Source: Przewalskia tangutica
Taxonomy: Eukaryota; Streptophyta; Magnoliopsida; Solanales; Solanaceae
Assembly: GCA_029844215.1 (NCBI GenBank)
Contig: CM056734.1
Location: forward strand, 16,192,501-16,256,500
Direction: 5' to 3'
Length of the DNA stretch: 64,000 nucleotides
The translations under genes were made by a program, and so were the position numbers. The notes under the pieces are model-generated. The model worked only from the letters and a program-made list of their open reading frames with translations, was not told where the DNA came from and did not search any database. This document shows positions 1-9,364 of this stretch, piece after piece. The stretch's first letter is position 1, and each line of letters begins with the position of its first letter.

Positions 1-428
1 AGACAAGTATCTTACAAATTCAACCGATTCATCTCTGTCTTCGGTGGTGAAGTTACAAGCACACAACAAAAATCTCCTATTGCAAATGGTGCTGGATGGA
101 TCATTGATGAGATAATGGGCCTGCATGATGTCCCATTTGGTGATCATTTTCGAGTATGTTTCAGTTGTTCATTACTGTTGGTTGTCCTGTAAAAGCGGGA
201 AGAATTTATTAGTTTTTCCCTTTAACTTTGCAGGTGCAATTCAGATACCAGATCGAGGGCGCTACTTCTGTACATAATTCATGCAAGTGTGATGTCAGTG
301 TTGGTGTAATGTGGCTAAAAAACACTAAATTTGAGCAGAGGATAACTAGGAATATTATTGGGAGATTTACCACTAGAGTGAAGGATATATTAGAGTTGGT
401 TGAAAGGGAGATATTATTGTCATGTTGA
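1..428 (+). CDS. C2/GRAM (VASt) domain protein, C-terminal part, truncated by the window edge
   Basis: Two coding segments can be read: 1-153 in frame 1 and 234-428, ending at TGA 426-428. The intron 154-233 begins GTATGT and ends CAG; splicing is in phase 0 (…FGDHFR | VQFRYQIEG…). The joined protein resembles the C-terminal VASt domain of plant C2-and-GRAM-domain proteins. Recognisable blocks are HDVPFGDHF, FRYQIEG, a cysteine pair CKCDV, and WLKNTKFEQRITRNI, ending in LVEREI as in the family. VASt domains are lipid-binding modules of membrane-associated regulators. The N-terminal C2 and GRAM domains would lie left of the window. The frame shows no breaks, so the gene is probably functional. 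The family is recognised from remembered conserved blocks, not from a search. Confidence 0.72.
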
Positions 429-762
429 TAGAGAACCAGGTAAATGTTGCCACTTTAGATACCACATGATAACTTTTGATAGAACTTTACACACTTTATG
501 AATCAGCTTCTCAGCAATTGATTCAATCCTCCATGTCCTAGACTTATGGTGCAAGGTGTTAACTAGAGAATATGTGACAATGGACCAGAGAATTTATCCC
601 AAGTCTTTATTCAATGTCACTCAGTGAAGAACATATGGAACATATTCTATACAGACCAGGACTTCCACTCTTTCTGACTAGATTACAAGCAATTTGCAAG
701 AAAGAGTTCTTCTGTGACCACAATAACGTGTCAATTGAGCAGATGCATATCTTTCCCTTTTA
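429..762 (+). other. 3' flank/UTR of the VASt-domain gene
   Basis: No coding signal. This stretch probably holds the 3' UTR of the gene ending at 428 and then intergenic sequence up to a MITE insertion. Short reading frames here are not supported by any motif. Confidence 0.4.
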
Positions 763-770
763 TCTCTAAC

Positions 771-935
771 CAGTGGCGGATCCAGCCACCAAATTTTGGT
801 GGTGCAAACATACGAAGTAATATTTTTTTGCGTAGGAAAAAAAAAATCTGGAAAATTTTTCTGGGTAGAGATGGAAAAAAATGGAAATTCTGGTGGTGCA
901 AATACACCACCGTGCTTTACATACATCCGCCACTG
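771..935. mobile_element. hAT-type MITE, 165 bp, with 8-bp TSD
   Basis: The element begins CAGTGGCGGAT and ends ATCCGCCACTG, a perfect terminal inverted repeat of 11 bp. It is flanked on both sides by the 8-bp duplication TCTCTAAC (763-770 and 936-943), as expected for hAT insertions. The interior also holds an inverted pair, TTTGGTGGTGCAAA near 793 and TGGTGGTGCAAA near 891. It is non-coding, and the small ORFs across it are fortuitous. Confidence 0.92.
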
Positions 936-1018
936 TCTCTAACACATGACTTAATATAAACAATGACCACTTCAATCAAAGAAATCATATCTTACCAACT
1001 TCTCAAATACTATGGGAA

Positions 1019-1261
1019 CATTTGGTACGGTGTATTAAGCTGGACTGTACTGAACAAAAAAATAATACAACGTTTGGTGGGCGTTTTCAGCCGCATTGGA
1101 CAGTCCAACTGCCATTTTTTAGACACATCTAGTAGGTGAGTCTCTCCTGGACTGTACTAAAAATAAAAAAATAAAAAAATACAGTCCATTATATATTAAT
1201 ACAGTCCATTACAATACAGTATTCAATGAAATTAATACAGTCCAGCGCGACGTACCAAATG
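1019..1261. mobile_element. MITE-like inverted-repeat element, 243 bp
   Basis: The left end reads CATTTGGTACG…GCTGGACTGTA and the right end reads, in reverse complement, CATTTGGTACG…GCTGGACTGTATT. These are imperfect terminal inverted repeats of about 30 bp. The motif ACAGTCCA recurs several times inside. I could not define a clear TSD, so the superfamily (PIF/Harbinger-like or other) is not assigned. Confidence 0.65.
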
Positions 1262-1269
1262 AGTCATAA

Positions 1270-2010
1270 GGATGTGTTCGCTATGGAGGAAAATATTTTT
1301 TCGAAAAATGAGTTCTTGGAAAATAAGTAAATTGTGATTAGTGAAAAATAAGTAAATTTCTTATTTATTTTTTTGTGTTCAGTTGGTTAGTACAAAATAT
1401 TTTTGAAAAAACACTCACCCAAGCCCCATTCAACCCACCACCTCACACCCCCACCCTCCACCACCCACCCCAGCCACCACCCAATCAAATCCCACCACAC
1501 ACCCTCGAACACACTTCTTCACCACACCCAACCCTACCCCTCACCACCGTTCCACCTAACCGGCCATCCACTCAACTCCATTTCAATTTTCTATTTCATA
1601 TATTTTATTTTATTTTATAAAAAATGAGAAATTTTTCTTACCCGGCTACCACTTTCCCCCACCCCATCACAACCCACACCAAATTTAACCACACTTTTTT
1701 TTTTATAAAAATAAAATAAAATATATGAAATAGAAAATTCGGGAAGGGGTAGGGGTGCGGGACACGGGGAACGGGTTGGGAGGGGGAGGTGGATTGGTGG
1801 GTGGGTGTAGAAACAAAACAAAACTATTTTTAAAAAAAAAAAAATTTTTTGGAGGGAGGTGGAGTCAGGGGGGAGGAGGGTGTAAAGAACCAAAAAAAAA
1901 TTGTTAAAAAATAAAAGTTTTCGGAGGGTGGTGGGGAGTGGGTCTGGGTGGTTCTGTAGGGGTGGGGGGGTTGTGTCGAAAATCAAAAAAAGATTTTTTT
2001 TTTTTTTTTT
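1270..2010. repeat. Fold-back-like repeat with C-rich and G-rich halves
   Basis: A C-rich stretch (about 1418-1570) and a G-rich stretch (about 1741-1972) flank a near-perfect inverted repeat of about 40 bp: left arm 1585-1624, right arm about 1698-1739, built around TCTATTTCATATATTTTA. The right side ends in a poly-T run (1991-2010). The ORFs here are proline/threonine-rich low-complexity translations and are not genes. It resembles a fold-back or MITE-like element with expanded low-complexity interior sequence. Confidence 0.55.
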
Positions 2011-2781
2011 TAGTGAATACGATACTTGTCACCTAGTGTATCGTATGCGTTAATAGACTGATTAACAAAAGTATACAATGGTCTCACCACTGCAAATTAT
2101 TACAGTAAAAACTCAGTAAGGAAGGTGCTTCCAAATTGCTAGATGTGTAACTTTAATTTTTAGAATTTGGACAAATAAATGTTCAAGACCAATTAAAAAC
2201 AATATGTAGTTTATCAATATATTTAAGTGGTAAGATCAATTATTCAACATCTAAGATTAAGACTTGGACTCAACATTGGACTTGTCCTTCATTTGCAAGA
2301 GTCTTTATCTTCTTTCTTCCTCAACATGTCTAGTGTTGAATTCAAGATTTTCATTCAAAAAATAAAATCTGACATTTAAATTTAAGGTGAATTTTAAATT
2401 TTTTAAATTACTGAATCAATCTCCTCTTATGTTAGACTAGCTTCTTGTAGGATAATATAAACGAGATGCTTCAAAATGTTTAATTGGTCGCCATTAAACG
2501 CTAAACCCTTAATATCTTTATGAATTAACATGTAATAATGTCACGTTCAAATTTTAGAGCATTCCGCGAATAGTTAATTTAAGAAGTAAGCAGAAAATTA
2601 TTAAACCACCAAAAGTTATGGTATATACACTTTCATTTTTAATTAGAGTTTATGGATTTAAGTCTTGAAAATGGAGTCACTTTTAGGAAGAAAAAAAATA
2701 TCTTTGTTAATAGTATTTTTCGACGCGAATTTAAAGTAATTCAAAATGAGTACAATATTTTAAAAAAGAAAAGAACAAGAA
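2011..2781. other. AT-rich intergenic sequence, no feature seen
   Basis: No ORF with recognisable motifs, no RNA gene and no clear repeat ends were found. It runs up to the target duplication of the SINE that follows. Confidence 0.5.
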
Positions 2782-2799
2782 GAGCATTATGAATATACT

Positions 2800-2973
2800 T
2801 TTTTTTTTTTTGTTGTGAAGGCCGCGGTCTTACTCTTTCGAGTGCGCATGAGTAAACCGACGTATGATAGCCGCAAAACCACGCCACCGATTAACCACAC
2901 TTGACAATCCATGTGTGACAGACTCAACCAAGACGGTTTATGCAGGGGATCGAACTCGTGACCTTACGATCCC
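2800..2973 (-). mobile_element. tRNA-derived SINE, 5'-truncated, minus strand
   Basis: A poly-T run at the left (the poly-A tail on the minus strand) is followed by sequence related to the SINEs at 24490 and 35729, sharing CTCTTTCGAGTGCGCA. On the minus strand a box-B-like GAGTTCGATCCC lies near the right end. Box A is missing, so the copy is truncated at its 5' end. Target duplication GAGCATTATGAATATACT is at 2782-2799 and 2974-2991 (18 bp, identical). Confidence 0.88.
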
Positions 2974-3019
2974 GAGCATTATGAATATACTGTATGCACG
3001 GGAAGTGAGTTGAGATTGG

Positions 3020-3475
3020 ATAATCCACTTTTTTTGAGTTTACTACCTAAATTCTCATCAATTAGTTTGCAAAATACACTTTAACTATCAGTTGTTTACT
3101 TTTTCTACCTAAACTATCACCGACTAGTTTGCAAAACACACATTAACTATTAGTTGTTCACATTCAATGAGGAGTGTTATCTAAACTATTACCCACTAGT
3201 TTACAAAACACACTTTAATTATCAACTGTTCACTTTTACTACCTAAAATATCACCAACTAGTTTGCAAAACACACCTCAACTATTAGTTGTTCACTTTTA
3301 ATGAGGAGTGTTTTGCAAACTAGTTGGTGATATTTTAGGTAATAAAAGTGAACAACCGATAATTAAAGTGTGTTTTGTAAATTAGTGGGTAATAATTTAA
3401 ATATGAAAAGACCGCACCACCTGATAGTTCAGGTAGAAAATTTAAAAGTGATAGTTAGGTGTGTTTTTTAGCCTT
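3020..3475. repeat. Tandem and inverted repeat cluster (about 65-70 bp units)
   Basis: The unit 'ACTAGTTTGCAAAACACAC…TAACTATnAGTTGTTCAC' recurs about four times in direct orientation (near 3062, 3130, 3198, 3258). It then appears in inverted orientation from about 3309 (GTTTTGCAAACTAGTTGGTG). The transcript could fold into a long imperfect hairpin. It lies just upstream of the PIRL promoter. No TSD was defined and it may be a decayed MITE cluster. Confidence 0.7.
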
Positions 3476-3534
3476 AATCCTAATTAAGGAAAATAAACAG
3501 ATTGAGAGAAAAAAAAAGGAAAAAATGAAGATGC

Positions 3535-3542
3535 TATAAAAA
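3535..3542 (+). promoter_or_regulatory. Candidate TATA box of the PIRL gene
   Basis: CTATAAAAA lies about 175 bp upstream of the ATG at 3716. It would place transcription start near 3565-3575 and give a 5' UTR of about 145 bases. Position and sequence fit a plant core promoter, but no transcript evidence is available. Confidence 0.4.
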
Positions 3543-3715
3543 TGATAGAGATATAGAGGGATACGAGGAATAAATCAAGATGAGATCTTACCGTTAAAAA
3601 CGGTTATCCTTGATTACTTCGTCCGCTGGCCTCCTCAAGCTATAGCAGTGACTCTCCTCTTGTTCACAACTCAAAAACTCAAATCTCATATCCGATCAAC
3701 AAATCTCGAGCAGCC

Positions 3716-6700
3716 ATGGATCCAAACCCTACAAATTTCCCAATTCTCTCCTACGTCATGTCCAAGCTCCCAAGTATCGGCCCTAAACGCACCGCCACCA
3801 CTGAATTCGACATCGAACAACCCAAATCCCCACCTCAACCTCCACCAGAACCTCACTTCGACATCACCGAGCGTATGCCTCATCTCACCGATCCTAAGGT
3901 CGTCAACGCTATGCGCTTAGCCGTTGCTGACGTGTCACAGACCCGGTCTATGCTCAAAACCCTAGGCGAGCGGCTTGATCACGAGCTTGTTGATACTGCT
4001 AGGGTGAAGTTAGCTGAGATCGAAGCTAATTTGTACAAGCGTTTCGAGGAGATTGTCCTGTCGCCACGTCCACCGGAGATGGAGAGGGACGATTGGAGAT
4101 CGGACTTGGCCGTTAAAGAGGACGAATGTCAAAAGGCTGCGGAAAAGGAGAAAGAGGAGTATAAGGCGTTGATTGCTTTGGATGAGCTACACGAGGCGTA
4201 TGAGAAGATGTTGAAGGATGCGGAGCAAAGGTTGGAGAAGATTTATGAGACTGCTGTTGCTGGTGGTGACGTTGAAGCAATTGAACAGGGTTCGGGTGAG
4301 AAGAGTACTGAGTTGAAAGAGGAAGTGAATGAGGAAGTGCTTGCGATTTTGCAGGAGGCGCTAGGGAAAAGTGTTGAAAGAGTTGATTTGTCTGGCAGGC
4401 AGCTGAGGGTGCTGCCTGAAGCTTTCGGGAAGATTCACTCCTTAATCGTGCTTAATTTATCTAATAACCAACTTGCGGTATGCCTTAGTTCCAAAATCCC
4501 TTGATGTTATATTTTGTGCATCTTATCGTTGATTCCCTTTGCTTGGATTTGAACTTGTGGTCTGTATTAATATGTTAACTGCATGATGTTTTTGTTGCAT
4601 TTCCTGGTACTTGCTATACTGTAAATAGAACTGCTAATCATTCTTTTATCCGGATGTGTCCATACTCCGTAGCTAGATGCCCGAAATATGATGAAGCGAG
4701 AGCCATGACAATCATGCACGTCTTTTTGGGTTTTTTGATGCATTACTGTATTAATTTGTATCTAAAAGTGGGCAAAAATGCTAGATAAAATGAAATGCTA
4801 GATTTTTTTATGTACTACTGTGTTTGTAGTTTGTGGAAATAAAATGAAATACTAGATAAAGTTCATTTTGGACTTGTAATATAGATTTTTGAGTCTTCTC
4901 TAGTTTTAACTCAAATTAATAAATAAAAAGGGCAGCCCAGTGCAGTAAGATCCCGCTATGCGCTGGGTCCGGAAAGAGCCGGACCAACTCAAATAAATAA
5001 ATAAAGAAAAACAAAATACTTAACTGACTTATTTTAAGCATTAGGTAATACTCCTCCCAATTTATATGATGTGGTTTAACTGGACACGAAGTTTAAGGAA
5101 TAATGAAAGACTGGAAGACTTTTCAATCTTGTGGTCTAAAAAAAGCTAAAAATATTTGTGTGGTTATAGATCATCTCGTTAAGCGTAAAATGTAAAGTTT
5201 AAAGTTAAATTGTTACCGAATAAGGAAATGTGTATTCTTTGAGACTGACTAAAAAGGTAAGTGTGTCATATAAATTGGGAGAGAGAGAGTATGAATTATT
5301 ATCAAAGCCTCCCCGATGCTATAGCAGTTCCTGGGGGTTTGTTTAGTGAGCTTGGAATTTGTTGCTGATCATTAAAATCTGTGTACTTTTGTAGTGGCAG
5401 AAATACATGTCAATGTGAAGCTTGAAGTATGCAAATTTATGTACCTTATTACTGATTGACAATAGATGTCCTTTCTTCTGGTTTCCACCAAGTACTAAAT
5501 GCTCAGTCGTGATGGAGATTAGCATAATCTCGTCAAGATTGAAGCTGCCCATTTAATATGCCGGGAGTCTCTGAAAAGTGTAGTGGAGTATGGAAGGGAG
5601 AAGTGGAGGTAGGCCCTGTAAGAAATGAAGTAATGGAGTAAGGCTAACGATTGAAGGTTTCGGGGCTTTGCACACTTTGTAATTTTTAAAACAATGTCTT
5701 AGTGCGGTTATACCATTTATAAAATATCATTATCTTATCCAAAATAAAATAAAAATTGAGAAGGTTTAGTTTAAAAGATTCTTCAAAATCCTGTTTCATC
5801 TATACTTTGGTGTAATGAAGAAGTTCCTGGATGAAGATGATTTCATAGCACCTATTAATCTATGATCAATGATTTCCCTATATCTTTTTCCACGACAAAA
5901 TAACTAAAGGGGGGAAATTTGGAACACGGCCAATATTGGTGGTCAGATTGACCAAGCATGGTTGCACCTGTGTTAAAATAGTAGAATCCCAATTCTAAAT
6001 AATTAGAATTATGATTTTGTTTTATTGACTTGAATGTACAATTATCTGTTGGAAGTTCTGATCTTTAAGTTTAAAGTGCCTATTATAAGTTCTCTTCTCC
6101 TATATATTCTCTCTCTCACCTCAATAGTTGTCTTCCAGTATCCAAGTCTCTGAAAAAGTAGTACTGAACTCCCTCCATTCCAGTTTAGCTGTCTGTTTTT
6201 TTTTTTGTGCTTTCTTTGCTTTCTGCTGATCAATTTTGAACAATTTCAAAGTTAAATATGATATAGATTGATTCATATATTGAAAAATGAAAATTTAGCT
6301 ATTACTACACGAAAAGTACTAGAACTGCAGTTTTCTTGGATGAAAGATCAATTTGTTTGACTACAGGGAAGCGAAAAAGGACACACATTTTTGCTGGAGG
6401 TAGTAGTGATATGATTGTCATATTGCGTCAATACTATTTGAACCTACAGAAAAGTCATTACTGTTACCTGAATTACAGAAGTTCATAGCAAGTGTAAAGC
6501 TCTAAATTTTTTGTTTGTTAATTCGTCATAGTACAGGTGTTAAATCAATCAACTGCACCATCTTACTAGTAGGGGCCGGCTATGGATCCTCATAGGTTTG
6601 AAGCAATTTTTTTGACTACCTTAAACCCCAAATTTAGAATGATGTCCACTGTGACGTGTCACCGCTAATCTATTCTATTCAGAAAACCAGTGGTTACTTG

Positions 6701-7956
6701 ATCATGAAGTCAGTTCCATTGCTAAATGTGGTACCATATATTCTTGTCCAGTGGATACAGATGTTATTAAATTTTGCTTCTGCTTAACAATATGCATGAA
6801 TCATGATGTCCCGATGCTTCTCTGCCAATTAATTGCATCATTTTCCTCCTTGTATCCAGTTCAAGTTTCTTTTCCATCTGCCAATTGCATAATAATCGCC
6901 GCTGTAACATATATTAATCAATAGCCCAACATTGTTGCTCGTGATGGTTGAATGAGAACAAAAGCAAGCTGCTGGTTGGAATTTCAAATGTTTGTACTCC
7001 TAATTGTCTGCTTCTATAATTCTGGGGGAAAACAGGTGATTCCTGATTCAATTGCGAGCTTGGAAAATCTTGAGGAGCTTCATCTTTCTTCTAATCTTTT
7101 GGAATCGCTGCCAGACTCCATTGGTCTGTTGTTTAGTTTGAAGATCTTAGATGTCTCTGGAAACAAGCTTGTCACTTTGCCGGATAGCATTTGTCATTGC
7201 AGGTAATAGTGGTTCAAAGATGAGCTATTTACCTTTTCCCCCAGCACGAGGACACTAATTTAGTCTTGTTAGTTCTCTCAGATACTCTTTGTTATGGCTG
7301 TTTGCAGGTCGTTAGTGGAGTTGGATGCAGGCTTCAACAAGATTTCTTATTTGCCAACAAATATTGGTTATGAACTGGTAAATCTGAGAAGGCTTTCACT
7401 TTCTTTTAACAAGCTCCGTTCCTTGCCCACTTCCATTGGTGAGATGAAGTCCCTGTGCCTTTTGGATCTTCACTTTAATGAACTACATGGACTTCCCCTT
7501 TCATTTGGTAACTTGACAAATCTTGAGATCATCAACCTGAGCAACAATTTTAGTGACCTAACTAAGCTTCCTGACACAATTGGTGATCTGATAAATCTAA
7601 AAGAACTTGATCTGAGCAACAACCAGATCCATGAACTACCTGATACAATAAGCCGGCTTGACAACCTGACTGTGCTTAAGTTGGACGAAAACCCTCTTGT
7701 GATACCTCCAAAGGAAGTCGTAGTTGAAGGGGTTGAAGCCGTGAAGGCTTATATGATTAAGCGACGGCTTGACATACTGTTGGCAGAAGAACCACAAATT
7801 ATGCTTGGAGAGCTGGGGCAGACACCAACAGACTTAGTAACTCGAAGTACCTCTTGGTTGAGTGGTGCTGTTTCAAATGTTTTGGGAACTGTTGCAGGCT
7901 ATTTGGATGGCGGAGGGAAGTCAGATGCAGACCGTTATCTCAACCAACAGTTATGA
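3716..7956 (+). CDS. Plant intracellular Ras-group-related LRR protein (PIRL class)
   Basis: Three exons: 3716-4477, 7036-7202 and 7308-7956 (TGA 7954-7956). Both introns are GT-AG: 4478-7035 (2,558 bp) and 7203-7307 (105 bp). The joined protein is 525 residues. Residues 1-220 are an N-terminal region rich in charged helix, likely coiled coil. About residues 221-446 hold roughly ten leucine-rich repeats of the 'LPxxIGxLxxLxxLxLSxNxL' type, followed by PPKEVVVEGVEAVKAYM, the conserved post-LRR segment of the family. PIRLs are cytosolic scaffold-like proteins related to animal SHOC2-type LRRs; Arabidopsis members act in pollen and embryo-sac development. The PIRL1/PIRL9 group is the best match from memory, but the exact orthologue is not claimed. 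The start is the first ATG, in AGCCATGG context. No frame breaks; very likely functional. Confidence 0.9.
4930..4984 (-). mobile_element. Au-SINE 3' fragment in PIRL intron 1
   Basis: GGGCAGCCCAGTGC…CCCGCTATGCGC…GGGTCCGG…CCGGACCA matches the 3' part of the Au SINE as I remember it, on the minus strand. It is flanked by an imperfect duplication 'ACTCAAAT(T)AATAAATAAA' (about 4909-4929 and 4986-5004), so it looks like a 5'-truncated insertion of its own. Confidence 0.75.
5051..5289. mobile_element. Stowaway-type MITE in PIRL intron 1
   Basis: Terminal inverted repeats CTCCTCCCAATTTATATGA (left) and, in reverse complement, CTCTCTCTCCCAATTTATATGA-like (right), flanked by TA dinucleotides at 5049-5050 and 5290-5291. 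The CTCCCTCC-type terminus and TA target site are the hallmarks of Stowaway (Tc1/mariner-derived) MITEs. The rest of the large intron (5290-7035) shows no further recognisable element. Confidence 0.87.
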
Positions 7957-9356
7957 TTTATAAAGCTAATGATGTCTTTCTTTAAGCTTTTTCACTCGTC
8001 TATGTTATTTTCCGTTCAAGTTTTCATGATTTTCCAATGAAGTTTGAAGGAATATGGCTGATATCGTACCAGTTACACCTTTCCCCATCCTCACCATGTC
8101 TTTTTCCAGCTTGATGTGTGAAGAGAAGTGAAGGATGCTGGTGTTTTGCAGTCTGCTTCCCGAAGATGTTTAGAAACTGTGACTTGTTAAAAAGAACATA
8201 TATACGTTACAATGATACAAACAAGTGTGTTTTGCTCTTTTGACTCTAAGAATGCTTGTGTGAACATTTTTATCAGACGGAGGAAATATGGTCTCTCGCG
8301 AGTGCCTGTTTGGCAAGTTGTCGAATTGATGAAAGTTCTATATCAACTCCGTTTTCCCGCTAAAGTAACAGGATTTAGGATTTACTCAATATTCTCTTTC
8401 AAATGTATGAGTCGTTGCACTTCGAAAATGGTGTTTTTTCATATATCAATTCATGCCAACAGTAAAGCTTGAGGAGACAGCACTACCCATGAGAATATTT
8501 GACGTTCAAACTTCAAAGTGATCATCATTGGGACAAAAAGACTAATTGATGTTCAAATCGGTGGAAATTTGACTATAAAATTTTACAATTTGGTGAAAGT
8601 ATAATTTCATGTACTTATGTGATTATACATTCATATTTAAATCAATTTTCATAACTTTTCATTTCTTTCTGAATTTTGTTTAATTTAATAAGTTTTCATG
8701 TTTTGCTAATCTTTTATTTACTTTTTCGAAATACTACTAAAGATAGGAAGTCTGATGCGATGAGAGATGCAATCTATTTTACACCACTTAATTACAACTT
8801 CGTCCCTACCAATTATGTAAAGTACATTTATGAGCTTACAAACGTGTCTTAGAAGTTATAACTTAAGCACATGAATCACGATACAGTAATTAATTAATGC
8901 CCATGAGCCACACTCGCTTTTAAAACTAGAGTCAACTAATGAACTGGCCTAAACATATAGTGGAACGTTATAGGGTTCAGACATATCTAGCTCGTTAACG
9001 CGTGCGGCAGATAGCGCCTGAATGCATGATACCCTTGAATAGTTAGCAGCTTAGCACCCAGAAGGGTAGTTAGTCCCATGGAAAGAATATTCAAGCATAA
9101 TAAAATATTACCATGAATCAGACTCATCGTTTTTTTAAGTGAAAATTTCATAAATAACTATAGTTTAAGGTATTTTTTTCGCCTAGCTATAGTTTCACTA
9201 ATTACAATGCGTAGCTAGTTTTATGTTGATATAGGGATTGTATTTTCGCTGTATTCACAAATTTGTCTCGTTGTATTCATGAGTACAACGAGTAAAATCT
9301 AGCTACGTGAATACAGAGATTTTATTCTCGTTGAAAACACATGAATTGTATTCATA
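7957..9356. other. 3' region of the PIRL gene and intergenic sequence
   Basis: 7957 to about 8200 is probably the PIRL 3' UTR. The remainder is AT-rich with no supported gene. From about 9140, the phrase ATAACTATAGTTTAAGG and repeated TGTATTCA motifs suggest an older repeat into which the hAT at 9365 inserted. Similar TGTATTCATAA phrases continue after 12110. Confidence 0.4.
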
Positions 9357-9364
9357 ATATTCTA

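Noticed and set aside
1375..1986. Pro/Thr-rich ORFs on both strands
   Set aside because: Low-complexity C-rich and G-rich repeat sequence.
8212..8472. ORF of 86 codons after the PIRL gene
   Set aside because: No motif and no codon bias distinct from flanking sequence; it overlaps the probable 3' UTR/intergenic region.
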